Below are positions 23,194-32,615 of a DNA stretch of 64,000 nucleotides, one piece after another. The stretch comes from Eutreptiella sp. 'Long Island Sound 2002'. Its lineage: Eukaryota; Euglenozoa; Euglenophyceae; Eutreptiales; Eutreptiaceae. Below the pieces are notes generated by a model. That model was not told where the DNA came from. It ran no database searches and saw nothing but the letters and a program-made list of their open reading frames with translations. The stretch covers positions 40,053,228 to 40,117,227 of the forward strand of contig OZ038378.1 in NCBI GenBank assembly GCA_964036045.1. The letters are read 5' to 3'. Position numbers and translations under genes: made by a program. The stretch's first letter is position 1. Each line of letters starts with the position of its first letter.

Positions 23194-23824
23194 TCCGAAG
23201 GTCTCGGCCCCCACCCGGGATAGGCATTTTCACTGTTGCAGAAAAATGACCACAAACCCCCAACAAATCTTCATATTTCCGAAAACACCATTTTTCAACC
23301 AACATTGTTTTGGGGATTCCTCTTGTGCCACCCCAACCTGCCAAGGGTTTCAGTGTCAACAGTGAAACCCTTGGGTCAAGTTTGGGCTGTACTATGCTCT
23401 GGGCTGTATGCAATCTTAGTCCTATCTACATACCCTACCTTGGGATGGTATGGGTGGTTCATTTTTGGGGGGATGGATTATATGAGCACCAAAGTGTGCT
23501 TAATAGTGCAGGTTAGTTTCACTGTCAACAGTGAAACTCTGCCTTGCTCCGGAGGATATGACATAGCATCAATGATTGGAGCACATAACTGCAGGAACTC
23601 GATGACCGGAAACAGTTTCACTGTTGACAGTGAAACCATCTGTGATACCGTGGTGTGTGTGTATGTCTTGAGAAAGCGGTAACACGCATCAAGCACTTTC
23701 ACTGTTGACAGTGAAACTATATCCCACACTGTGGTGTCCAAGGGTAAACAGGGAAAGCGGGTACAGTGAATTTTATGTTTTGGAAGAGGCCTGTAAAAAA
23801 CGGAACCGGAAATATCACCGGACC

Positions 23825-23890
23825 GTCGTCTGGTCCAATGGTTATAACCCTCGTCTCGTGATTCGGGGGGCCGGGTTCGATTCCCACTAG
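23825..23890 (+). other. tRNA-like A-box/B-box relic
   Basis: TGGTCCAATGG (23831-23841) fits the A-box and GGTTCGATTCC (23874-23884) fits the B-box of polymerase III internal promoters, with normal spacing. The T-stem and anticodon stem are imperfect, so I do not call a tRNA gene. Confidence 0.4.
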
Positions 23891-24468
23891 ATCCCCCATC
23901 CTAGCCACCCTGTGGCATACCACACCAGCACATGGTCACCCTCTAGGCATGGTAAGTGCCCCCGTTGCAGAGGGGGTACACTACTAGTACTACCAAACCG
24001 GTAGTTTTTAGACATGTTTTGCAGGATATAGTTGACTATGTAGTGAGACACCATATTTCTAGCCGTGGCTGTAGGAAAAGTACCCCACCAGGACTTGGAC
24101 GCATCAATAGAGTTGTACCACACCCGTTGTGTCCTTGTGTGCATGTCCTTGTGTGCACGGGGGAACAATGGGGTGCCAGGTGAGGATCTCTTTGACTTTA
24201 TCCCCCCCCCCCCCCATGTACTTGCATTCACTCTATTGCCCACCTACTTTCAGGTGGGAGGCATCGGATGACAAGGACTTTCACGGTCAACGGTGAAACC
24301 ATTTATAGCCACTGCCTGTTGGGTCCACATGTTGTCTTTTGTCTCTGCATAAGTTGTGTTATTGTACCTCGTGACACCTTCTCTCCACTAATTTTCACTG
24401 TCAACTGTGAAACCATTGGTTGTTGTCTGCTTGTTCTGTCTGTATGTAATCTGCCTGTACTGCCTCAG

Positions 24469-25632
24469 AGGGCATTATGACTGACAGCAGTGCCTCCCCA
24501 TTCAGTCTACGAGACTTTTGCTCGGGGTTGTATGACGTCCTGGACCAAGCTGAGATGTACCAAGACGGGGACTCGCTGTTGGAGTGCGCTATGGGGGGAG
24601 GACCAGCTTTGACTCTTGTGGAGATGGCCCGGGAGTTGCGTATGAATCCTCGAGCAAGACGAGGTATTGCCGACCTGAAGCACGACTGGCCGAGTTGGGG
24701 GTCTAAGCAATGGTTACTGCGCTTTGTGCCTACTGCATCCAAGCTCTTCCGCTGCATGCTGGTGCTGGCAAAGCCGATGAAAGTGGCAGAAACGGTACCC
24801 AATACGGGGGTTATGACAACATTGACCAAGGAACAGCGACCTTGATTTGCGGGGAAGTGGGCTTATACTCCATCGGGAATTACCATGGGCCAACCGGGTT
24901 GCCCTTGCACAAGAGCGGATCTGCGAAGAAATGACACCAGGATGCTATGTGACAGGGGCAGACCAGTTTTGCAAGAGCCGGTACAGCAAATATCCAGATG
25001 GACCACGGGACATCTCTTTGTCATGCACTGCTGTTGCCGTCCTCACAGGCCTGTCGGTGAGATTGTCGTACGCTGGGTGGCCTTCCGCAGAGAAATTGAC
25101 AACACGGGTCAAGGATGTGGCACTGCATATGCGGGACTCGGTCAATGAGTTTTTGACTGTTGTCCAGGACCTGGCATCAGATCGGCTGCCCCTTGGTCTT
25201 CTTCGCTGCCCGTTGGATATTCGCCGGGGCAACCCAAGGACTTCATCATGGCAGCCATACGGGTTATGGGACATCAATGTCACCAAGACGGCGGGATTGG
25301 GGGACGTGTTGGTCCGGTTATTGCAAGACAATCGTGGGAACCGGAACCCAGTGAACGTATTACTTTGTGACATGAACATATGGTGGATGGTTGCAAAGGT
25401 TGTGTACAATAGGGAGCATGCTGCTTCTCCAGTACGCGGTGCGCTCCGTGACATATGCCCTGTCTATGGGATTTGGCACGCTTACAAGGCGTGTGTCACT
25501 GCTTTATACAAGGCCTTTTCACCTTTTTTTATCTGCCTGGAGTATGATTCCTTCTTAATGGATCCAATTGCCACACGGATGTACCAGTACCTCGCTCCGA
25601 TTGTTCTGGAGAGGCTCATTCTTTCGTGCTAC
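24469..25632 (+). CDS. Transposon-encoded protein, 5' exon region (putative transposase)
   Basis: Begins after an acceptor (CTGCCTCAG) with ATG at 24477: MTDSSASPFSLRDFCSGLYD. The frame shifts by one near 24840. It stops as TKEQRP-TGA, while the downstream frame gives LDLRGSGLILHRELPW, consistent with one extra base in this copy. Downstream: CYVTGADQFCKSRYSKYPDG, VNVLLCDMNIWWMVAKVVYN, then DICPVYGIWHAYKACVTALY. The Asp-x-Asn followed about 30 residues later by P-x-x-G-x-W-H recalls RNase H-fold transposases such as DUF6589-type proteins, a weak resemblance only. A likely donor at 25633 leads into a 79-nt intron carrying a palindrome copy; the frame also stays open through that copy (SFTVDSET), so retention is possible. 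Confidence 0.55.
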
Positions 25633-25711
25633 GTTGCGTATCCTGCACTGCAGTCTCAATTCGACCGTGGCTTCCGGAGTTTCACTGTTGACAGTGAAAC
25701 TCCCTTTGCAG

Positions 25712-26147
25712 GAGCGCTGGGAGGCGCGGTGGCAATTATTGCAGGCTTATGTTCCTGCTGTCTTGTAGTTAGGTATAATGGTGCGTGACTGCTCCTGGAG
25801 ACATCGTGCCTCTGGCACTGGAGTTACAGCACGCAAGGTTGTAGAATGTAGCCTATTTCTGCTGCGGAAAATCAAGCCGACACGTAGTGACGGTAACTAT
25901 AAAAACACTATTCGCATTGCTCTCCTTCTTTGGCGTTCGTTCTATGATGCATTGCCTGGTACTGCACATGTTGAAGAGAAAGGCGAATCTATGCTGTCTC
26001 GTCTTGTGAAAGCATCAAAGCATGATCACAGTGCTACCACACTGGAGCAATATGAGTCCTTCTTTGTAACCATGAGAAAGGCTCGACAAGGAACCACGTT
26101 CCAGCAGAAGCCCCATATAACATTGGGCTGCGTCCGGACGGTGCAGG
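25712..26147 (+). CDS. Transposon-encoded protein, exon with TAG
   Basis: Starts after CCCTTTGCAG and reads ERWEARWQLLQAYVPAVL, TAG (25766-25768), LGIMVRDCSWRHRASGTG, VECSLFLLRKIKPTRSDGNY, then a helical charged region (LEQYESFFVTMRKARQGTTF) to the donor G|GTAGGT at 26148. The next intron is only 35 nt (26148-26182). Its phase is preserved: the single G left over joins GC of the next exon to give Gly. Both sides of the TAG read as ordinary protein. Confidence 0.6.
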
Positions 26148-26182
26148 GTAGGTTGCAAAACTTGTGCACTGTTTGACCTCAG

Positions 26183-26827
26183 GCACGGCCCCCTTTGTAG
26201 ATATCAGAACAGGTGAGATGGAGGATAATTCTAAGGCCGCTTGCGTAACAGGTACCATCATTTGGCCAGACAATTTCAAATTTCCACCTGCCCTCATGGA
26301 CTCAACAAGCCTGGTTGAGTCGGAGTATATCCTACTGCACCAAAGCTTTCACACTCATTTTTACCTCTCCGGCAAAGCGTCTGACAAGGCAGACCGCCGG
26401 GCTGTAGCTGATTAGATGATCCAGCACCAGCAACTGCCCCGGGGTCGTGACGATAGTTCTTTTTTTGATGACTATGCAGGAACAACTGCACACCTACGTG
26501 GAATTTTGCCACATGATGCTATGGCGTTGGGACTGCCCATTTGGGAAAAATTACCCAGAAAACGCAAAAGAGCAGGTGATGCTGGTGACCAAAACGAGTC
26601 TGAGGTAGGCTCCGATTATGATGTGGAGCTTGATGCCGTGGCATTGGCTGACAATGAGTTGTGCTATGTTGATTCGGAAAGCGATGATGACGAATGTATC
26701 TTAGTTGGGCCTTAGTTGGGCTCTTAGTTGGGCCTTAGTTGGGCCTGCACCAAAGGGCCCAGAGGGATGGGAAGTGGTCAGAGACGTTGGGGTGCCATAC
26801 AAGGAGTATATGGACATTGACACAACG
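26183..26827 (+). CDS. Transposon-encoded protein, exon(s) with TAG and acidic tail
   Basis: Reads TAPFVDIRTGEMEDNSKAAC, WPDNFKFPPALMDSTSLVES, GKASDKADRRAVAD, TAG (26413-26415), MIQHQQLPRGRDDSSFFDDY. A bipartite-looking basic stretch follows (KLPRKRKRAGDAG), then an acidic stretch (DSESDDDECILVGP). A short tandem of TTAGTTGGGCC units (26701-26745) changes the frame. Coding-like text then resumes (GPEGWEVVRDVGVPYKEYMD) to the donor ACG|GTATGT at 26828. An extra small intron may lie over the tandem. Confidence 0.55.
26701..26745 (+). repeat. Short tandem TTAGTTGGGC(C/T)
   Basis: Four near-perfect units of about 11 bp inside the transposon gene. They could have arisen by slippage and may cause the local frame change. 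Confidence 0.8.
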
Positions 26828-26911
26828 GTATGTGACAAGCGAATTTGCACTTGCCGTGTTTCCACTGAGTTTCACCGTCAACAGTGAAACTATCTCTGTC
26901 TTACTCCTCAG

Positions 26912-27218
26912 CGTACCAAGGCTGTCAATGAGTGGAGGGGTCTGGCGCAGTTCTGTGGGATGATACTGGATGTTGGCGACAAGTTCACCCAGGCTGTTGC
27001 GGCGTTTGACGAGAAGAAGTGTTTCAGTCATGTTGCTTTCAAGGAAAGTGCTGGGCTACCGCGGGCGTACTGTTTGGAGTTTGTCGACTAGGTGGCGAGT
27101 CCAGGGTCCACAATCAACACCAATACAGTCAGCCAGAAACTCAGATACCTAAAATGCCTGTATGACGTTCGGAGTCATGTGTTCTGCCAAGGCAACCCAG
27201 AGATCCACGAAAGCCAAC
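26912..27218 (+). CDS. Transposon-encoded protein, exon with TAG
   Basis: Flanked by an 84-nt intron (26828-26911, GTATGT...CTCAG) and a 110-nt intron (27219-27328, GTATGC...TGCAG), each containing one palindrome copy. Reads RTKAVNEWRGLAQFCGMILD, FDEKKCFSHVAFKESAGLPR, AYCLEFVD, TAG (27089-27091), VASPGSTINTNTVSQKLRYL, VFCQGNPEIHESQ. Both intron phases fit, including a split CGA codon across the second one. This is the cleanest evidence that sequence after a TAG is still coding. Confidence 0.65.
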
Positions 27219-27328
27219 GTATGCCTGTTGCCATCTACTCACATTCGTTGTTTCCTGATTGTGCTGCCTGACGTCGCGCTGTTTCATTGTCAATAGTGAA
27301 ACTCATTTCGTGTCTCTTTGCAATGCAG

Positions 27329-29079
27329 GAACTGAGGCCACCGTGCAGATGCTCTGTAACGCAGTCAAGTGGGATGAGAGATATTGGGCACTGGGTGCAA
27401 CAGGCCGCGAGGCAGCGAGGTACCGGCTGGGAACTGGTCAACCGACATGGCAAAATTTGCGGAAGGCAAAATTCTGGCAAGACTTTTTGCGCGCTGACAC
27501 ACACACGTCACTGCGGGAAGCACTGTGTGCTGAGGAGACGGGTGGCGGGGGAGCTGCATCTGAGCTGGATGGAGTGTGCACTGCTGCCTTTGCTGGAACC
27601 TAGAGGACGATCCACTTCACTGGAGACATGGGCAAGCATCTGTCTGCCAAGGGCCACCTCCTGTATATTGAAGTCCCAGAAGGAAGTGAGACATCACTTC
27701 TGCCGCCGGGATTCGGAAAGAAGCTTGCTGCTAAAGGGGTCCCAGCAATCCTGTACGGTCCGAATGTGAAGTAGACCCTGGCACGTCTGTTCGAGGAGGC
27801 TGCACCACTGCGGGAATGGCGGTACACATGTATCCGGCTGTACACCCCCTGGGAAGACTTGCTTTTCACAAGCAAAAAGCCTGAGCAGTTGACGACACGA
27901 AACGTGTGCGCTGTCGTGGTGACACCCGGAAGTATTTCACAGCACCCGCCATACGCTGCTAAGAATTTGGAGTGGAGGTCATTGTGGTTCCGCTGGCTCC
28001 TGGGATTGTTGGCTGGAGGACTTATGGTACCAAGTGCACCAGAGTTGCCGGCAGTTGTGGTGATGTTCAGCGCCCTCCGCAAACCGACACAAGTGTATGG
28101 GATGACAGCAGCACTGATTGCCTGCTTGCCTGGCTGGTTGTTGCGGCTCTGGGTACCGGTTGCCTGGGGAGTGGGGACCGACGCGGTGAAGCAAAACCTG
28201 GTGTGGGCTGTACAGCAATGTGCACGGGAACCAGCAGCAGACTTGCAAGCCGAAGGAGAAGTGTGGCAGTCCGGAACGCCGGTGAATGCGCAGCAACTGC
28301 GCCTGCTTGATAAGAACCTCCGACATGAAGTCAAAGCGGCAGAGAAAGTGGATCACAAGAGGCGGAAGTTGGTTCTCAAGCAACGGGACTTGGATGAACT
28401 GGCGGCGGCGAAAAAGTCACTAAAGGAGAATGGTTCAAAGGTTGTTGACCACAGGCAAGGAAGCCAGCATCAGAGGCTCCTCGACAGCCCATTTGGTGCC
28501 CCCACCACTCCAAAAAACCGGACTGTCCGAGGAGGTTTCACTGTTGACAGTGAAAGTGTCGGTCCTGAAGCTGCCTCATCTAGTGCTGTCGATCATGGGG
28601 TTCATATGCCCCCAACTGACCTAGAGCCTGCTTGCCATGCTGTCAGTGCTGATGCAAAGCCAGCTCCAAAGCCAGCTCCTGCGAACAAGAAGCCGAAGTG
28701 CAAGACCACTGCCAAGACAGGTGCAAAGGTGCAGACTGAGCAGACCACCCTCACTCAAATGGACCTAGAGGCTAGGGTGGATGTACAGAGTATTGACAAG
28801 GCCCAGCCGCAGGCAATTGCAGCGTAGATCAAGGCTGCCAACAATGCGGGATGTGGCGGACGAGGAGCTCCAGGGCTGAAACGCAAACCCAAAGCACAGG
28901 CCGTGACCATGCCCAGTGTAGCTCAGCTTGAGCAGGCTTCGCGGAGGACCCGCAGTGCAAAGCAGTCCGCTGAATGGGAGGACCTGTCAGTTGTGCTTTT
29001 TTGCGAACTGCTTCTGTTTGTACTGTTGTTGTCCTGTAAACACTTGCTGGTCTGCTGGGTCATTACATTGTACTGTTAA
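27329..29079 (+). CDS. Transposon-encoded protein, 3' exon with three TAGs
   Basis: One frame from 27331 to TAA 29077-29079, interrupted only by TAG at 27601, 27772 and 28825. Text: TEATVQMLCNAVKWDERYWA, WQNLRKAKFWQDFLRADTHT; after 27601 RTIHFTGDMGKHLSAKGHLL and EVPEGSETSLLPPGFGKKLA; after 27772 TLARLFEEAAPLREWRYTCI and TPWEDLLFTSKKPEQ; a hydrophobic stretch; a charged coiled-coil-like region (KRRKLVLKQRDLDELAAAKK); a palindrome copy read in frame as FTVDSES at 28536; a Pro/Lys-rich tail (KPAPKPAPANKKPKCKTTAK); and after 28825 IKAANNAGCGGRGAPGLKRK. Basic and Pro-rich tails suit a nuclear DNA-binding protein. The last 30 codons before TAA are hydrophobic and may be untranslated. Confidence 0.55.
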
Positions 29080-29856
29080 CCGCTGCACTGAGTTTCACTG
29101 TCAACAGTCAAACACACTGCCACCATGGCCTTTGTGGCCGAAATGCCTGAAGCCATCATTCCTTTTTCTGCTTTGCGATGATATACTGTTTCATTGGGCA
29201 GTGCACTGCCCTCATTTCAGCTTTTGTTTTCAACAGACAACAACACTGGGTTATAAGTCCTAAATTTTGCTCTCCAGCTGCTGTCTTGGGCTGTTGTTGC
29301 ATCACCTGCACTATGTATCTGCTGACTGCATGCAATCGAAAGCAGGCACAAAGTTTTTACTTTCTACCTGCTATTTTTAGTATTATTATTTTTCTATCTG
29401 CTTTTTCCAGGTTGCACCTCTGAGTGCATTACAAACATGTGTTTCACTGTTGAAAGTGAAAGTGTCTCCCATGTTGGTGTGATTTGCCACCTCCAGAGTG
29501 TGGCATCAGAAAGGCAGTCTTACAACACATGCAGCGACACCGTGTGTACACGTACCGTGCCTGTGTTTTGTGTTGCATATTTACATACACGTCTTTGTCA
29601 CAGGGGAAGTTGTACCAACATTACTGCAGTCCACCGCCGTAGACTGCATGGAAGGGGGGGGGTCTGGGGATATGGTCTGCCACACCTCAATGCTTCCACA
29701 ATAGTAAGAGTTTCACATTTGACAGTGAAACAATATGAAATATGAGCCCCACACTGGGGTTTTGGGAAATTGAATTTTTCCGTGAGTTTCACTGTTGGCC
29801 ACGAGGGCCAACAATGAAACTTTTTGCCCGTTTTTGGGGGCCCCGACCACCTGGTG

Positions 29857-29877
29857 TGTCAGGTTCGTACCCCCAAG
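29857..29877 (-). repeat. Right terminal inverted repeat
   Basis: Plus strand reads TGTCAGGTTCGTACCCCCAAG, the inverted partner of 23173-23193, followed directly by the duplicated target ACGGT. Confidence 0.92.
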
Positions 29878-30067
29878 ACGGTGTGGTCGCAAGGATCGCA
29901 AGGACTTTTTGCTCGCCTATTGCTGCTTCTTGTTGCTGTTGTTGCTTGCTACAACGTGTTGCTCATCCTTGGACCCTAAAAAGTGGTGTAAAACCTCGAC
30001 AGGGTAAACCCAGCTCGGTAATCAAGACTCGAACTAGGACCAAGCTGGGTCCTAGTCTTGCACAACG
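29878..30067 (-). repeat. Satellite, inverted (right flank of DNA transposon)
   Basis: Resumes with ACGGTGTGGTCGCAAGG and continues through a CTG/TTG tract and CTAGGACC-type arms to about 30067, where another insertion begins. Confidence 0.9.
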
Positions 30068-30640
30068 CATACGAAGCGCTTGTACGCTATGGTCCGTGGG
30101 AGTGGTTGTAAGTCCGTAGTCTAAAATGACTAAAAAAGATTGGTAATCAAATTAGTAACAAGGCATCCGAAAAGACATTCATATACATTGAGTGCCCAAT
30201 GACATGGCAAGAGAAAGCCTACTTGCTACGCTTTGTGGCAATTTTGTCATTGTGGACCAAAGCGTAACATGGTCGGGCACACAAACGTACACGAAAATTT
30301 GGAATATCATTACAATGTCGGGATACAGCCCATAAGGTCACGATGACCTAACTCTACTCCCCCGACTACAGTAAATCCCCCGGTCTTAGTTGCTACGCTG
30401 CTCCGATGGGTCATTTGTATACCGGAGGGGGCACTTCCCATCGGCCAAGAGCATAGAACCCGTTGTCCCCTAGCCTCCATGCCGTGGGCACAAAACCACA
30501 AGATTTGGTAAACCCAAATATCTTGAGACATCCACATTTTTTATGGCTGAGGTTCTTCCAAAATGTGGCCCATGACGTATGATGGTTGCGCCAAACCACA
30601 TACAACATGGATAGTAGCACTTCCAAACTTCTTGTACCCA
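30068..30640. other. Unique segment, no gene seen
   Basis: Start of a 3.8-kb insertion in the satellite. Only short frames without motifs. Confidence 0.55.
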
Positions 30641-32610
30641 CTTGTGAGTTTGTGAACTTGCAACTTATGTTCAGGCGAAAGCCCACTTGCCCACTGTGAA
30701 CATGCCCCCACAAAGTCCACCTTGTACAACGTCCAATCCATTCTTGTTGACCCCAGCTAATGCTTTGTTCAGCAGCAAGGGAAAGCCCATTTGCCCACAC
30801 TGAACATGCCCTTCTTTAAAAGAGTGCAACTTCTAAAAGTGCCATATCCATGCTTCTTGACCCCACTTCAATGCTTTGTTCAGCAGCAAGGGAAAGCCCA
30901 CTCGCGCACTCTGAACGTGCCCCCACAAAGTCCGCCTTGTACAAACGTCCAATCCATGTTTCTTGACCATAGCCAATGCTTCGTTCAGCAGTAAGGGAAA
31001 GCCCACTTGCCTACTCTGAACATGCCCTTCTTCAAAAGAGTGCATCTTGTTAGAACCCCATATCCATGCTTCTTGACCACACTTCAATGCTTTGTTCAGT
31101 AGCAAGGGAAAGCCCACTTGCCCACTCTGGACATGCCCCTACAAAGTCCACCTTGTATAAACGTCTAATCCATGCCTCTTACTCCCGGCCAATGCTTTGT
31201 TTAGCAGCAAGGGAAAGCCCACTCGCCCAGTCTGAACATGCCGCTCACTGGCCCACTCTGAACATTGCCCCACAAAGTCCGCCTTTTGTACAAATGTCCA
31301 ATCCATGCTTCTTGACCCCGGCCAGTGCTTTGTTTAGCAGCAAGGGAAAGCCCACTTGCCCACTGTGAACATGCCCTTCTTCAAAAGAGTGCAACTCGTA
31401 AGAACCCCAAATCCATGCTTCTTGACCACACTTCAATGCTTTGTTCAGCAGCAAGGGAAAGCCCACTTGCCCACTCTGGACATGCCCCTACAAAGTCCAC
31501 CTTGTATAAACGTCTAATCCATGCCTCTTGCTCCCAGCCAATGCCCTGTTCAGCAACAAGGGAAAGCCCACTCGCCCAGTGTGAACATGCCCCCACAAAG
31601 TCCACCTTGTACGAACGTCCAATCCATGCTTCTTGCCCTCAGGCAGTGATTTGTTCACTAGCAAGGGAAAGCTCACTGGCCCACTCTAAACATTGCCCCC
31701 ACGAAGTCCACCGTGTACGAACGTTCAATCCATGCATCTTGACCCCGGCCAATGCTTTTTTTGAGCAAGAAGGGAAAGCCCACTTGCCCACTGTGAACAT
31801 GCCCTTCTTCAAAAGAGTGCAACTCGTAAGAACCCCACATCCATGCTTCTTGACCACAGTTCAATGCTTTGTTCAGCAGCAAGGGAAAGCCCACTTGCCC
31901 ACTCTGAACATGCCCCCAACAAGTCCACCGTGTACGAACGTCCAATCCATGCTTCTTGACCTCAGGCAGTGATTTGTTCAACAACAAGGGAAAGCCCACT
32001 TGCCCACTCTGAACATTGCCCCACAAAGTCCCCTTGTACAAGCGTCCAATCTATGCTTCTTGACCCCGGCCAATGCTTTGTTCAGCAGCAAGGGAAAGCC
32101 CACTTGCCCACTGTGAACATGCCCTTCTTCAAAAGAGTGCAACTCGTAAGAACCCCATATCCATGCTTCTTGACCACAGTTCAATGCTTTGTTCAGCAGC
32201 AAGGGAAAGCCCACTTGCCCACTGTGAACATGCCCCCACAAAGTCCACCGTGTACGAACGTACAATCCATGCTTCTTGACGCCAGGCAGTGATTTGTTCA
32301 ACAGCAAGGGAAAGCCCGCTGGCCCACTCTGAACATTGCCCCACAAAGTCCACCTTGTACAAGCGTCCAATCCATGCTTCTTGACCCCGGCCAATGCTTT
32401 TTTTGAGCAGCAAGGGAAAGCCCAGTTGCTCACTCTGAACATGCCCTTCTTCAAAAGAGTGCAACTCGTAAGAACCCCATATCCATGCTTCTTGACCACA
32501 GTTCAATGCTTTGTTCAGCAGCAAGGGAAAGCCCACTTGCCCACTCTGGACATGCCCCCACAAAGTCCGTTTTCTACAAGCGTCCAATCCATGGTTCTTG
32601 ACCCTAGCCA
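30640..32610. repeat. ~108-bp tandem repeat array, about 18 units
   Basis: Units of 105-112 bp share AATGCTTTGTTCAGCAGCAA, GGGAAAGCCCACTTGCCCAC and CCAATCCATGCTTCTTGAC. Two unit types partly alternate: one with CCACAAAGTCCACCTTGTAC, one with CTTCTTCAAAAGAGTGCAAC. The near absence of stops gives long repetitive frames on both strands, which I treat as by-products. The array abuts the 3' end of the minus-strand gene at 32616-33554. Confidence 0.9.
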
Positions 32611-32615
32611 ATGCT

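Larger units (their letters stand above)
23345..29819. repeat. Dispersed palindrome TTTCACTGTTGACAGTGAAA, 14 copies
   Basis: Copies start at 23349, 23517, 23617, 23697, 24279, 24393, 25680, 26870, 27282, 28536, 29093, 29442, 29711 and 29787. Most are 20 bp; the last has a longer arm pair (GTTGGCC...GGGCCAAC). Copies vary at one to three positions, often in both arms together (for example CACGG/CCGTG), so the symmetry is kept. They lie in introns, coding sequence and flanks. Likely roles are transposase-binding subterminal sites or a small palindromic element that spreads inside this transposon. None was noticed outside the element. Confidence 0.9.
23173..29877 (+). mobile_element. Complete 6.7-kb TIR DNA transposon, family unassigned
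   Basis: The left end CTTGGGGGTACGAACGTGACA and the reverse complement of the right end CTTGGGGGTACGAACCTGACA agree at 20 of 21 positions. It is flanked by the 5-bp direct repeat ACGGT (23168-23172 and 29878-29882), present once in uninterrupted satellite units. It contains a plus-strand spliced gene (24469-29079), 14 copies of a 20-bp palindrome, a tRNA-like relic and a poly-C tract. The TIR does not match Transib (CACWATG, also 5-bp duplication), piggyBac (TTAA), hAT or mariner ends. A relative of KDZ/Plavaka-like or another little-studied superfamily is possible but not shown. Some damage (one frameshift, six in-frame TAGs) suggests it may no longer be autonomous. Confidence 0.88.

Noticed and set aside
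23825-23890. Functional tRNA gene
   Set aside because: A- and B-boxes are present, but the T-stem has only three pairs and the best anticodon stem has two mismatches.
23173-29877. Assignment of the transposon to Transib because of the 5-bp duplication
   Set aside because: Ends start CTTGGGGG rather than CACWATG, and no RAG1-like core motifs were seen.
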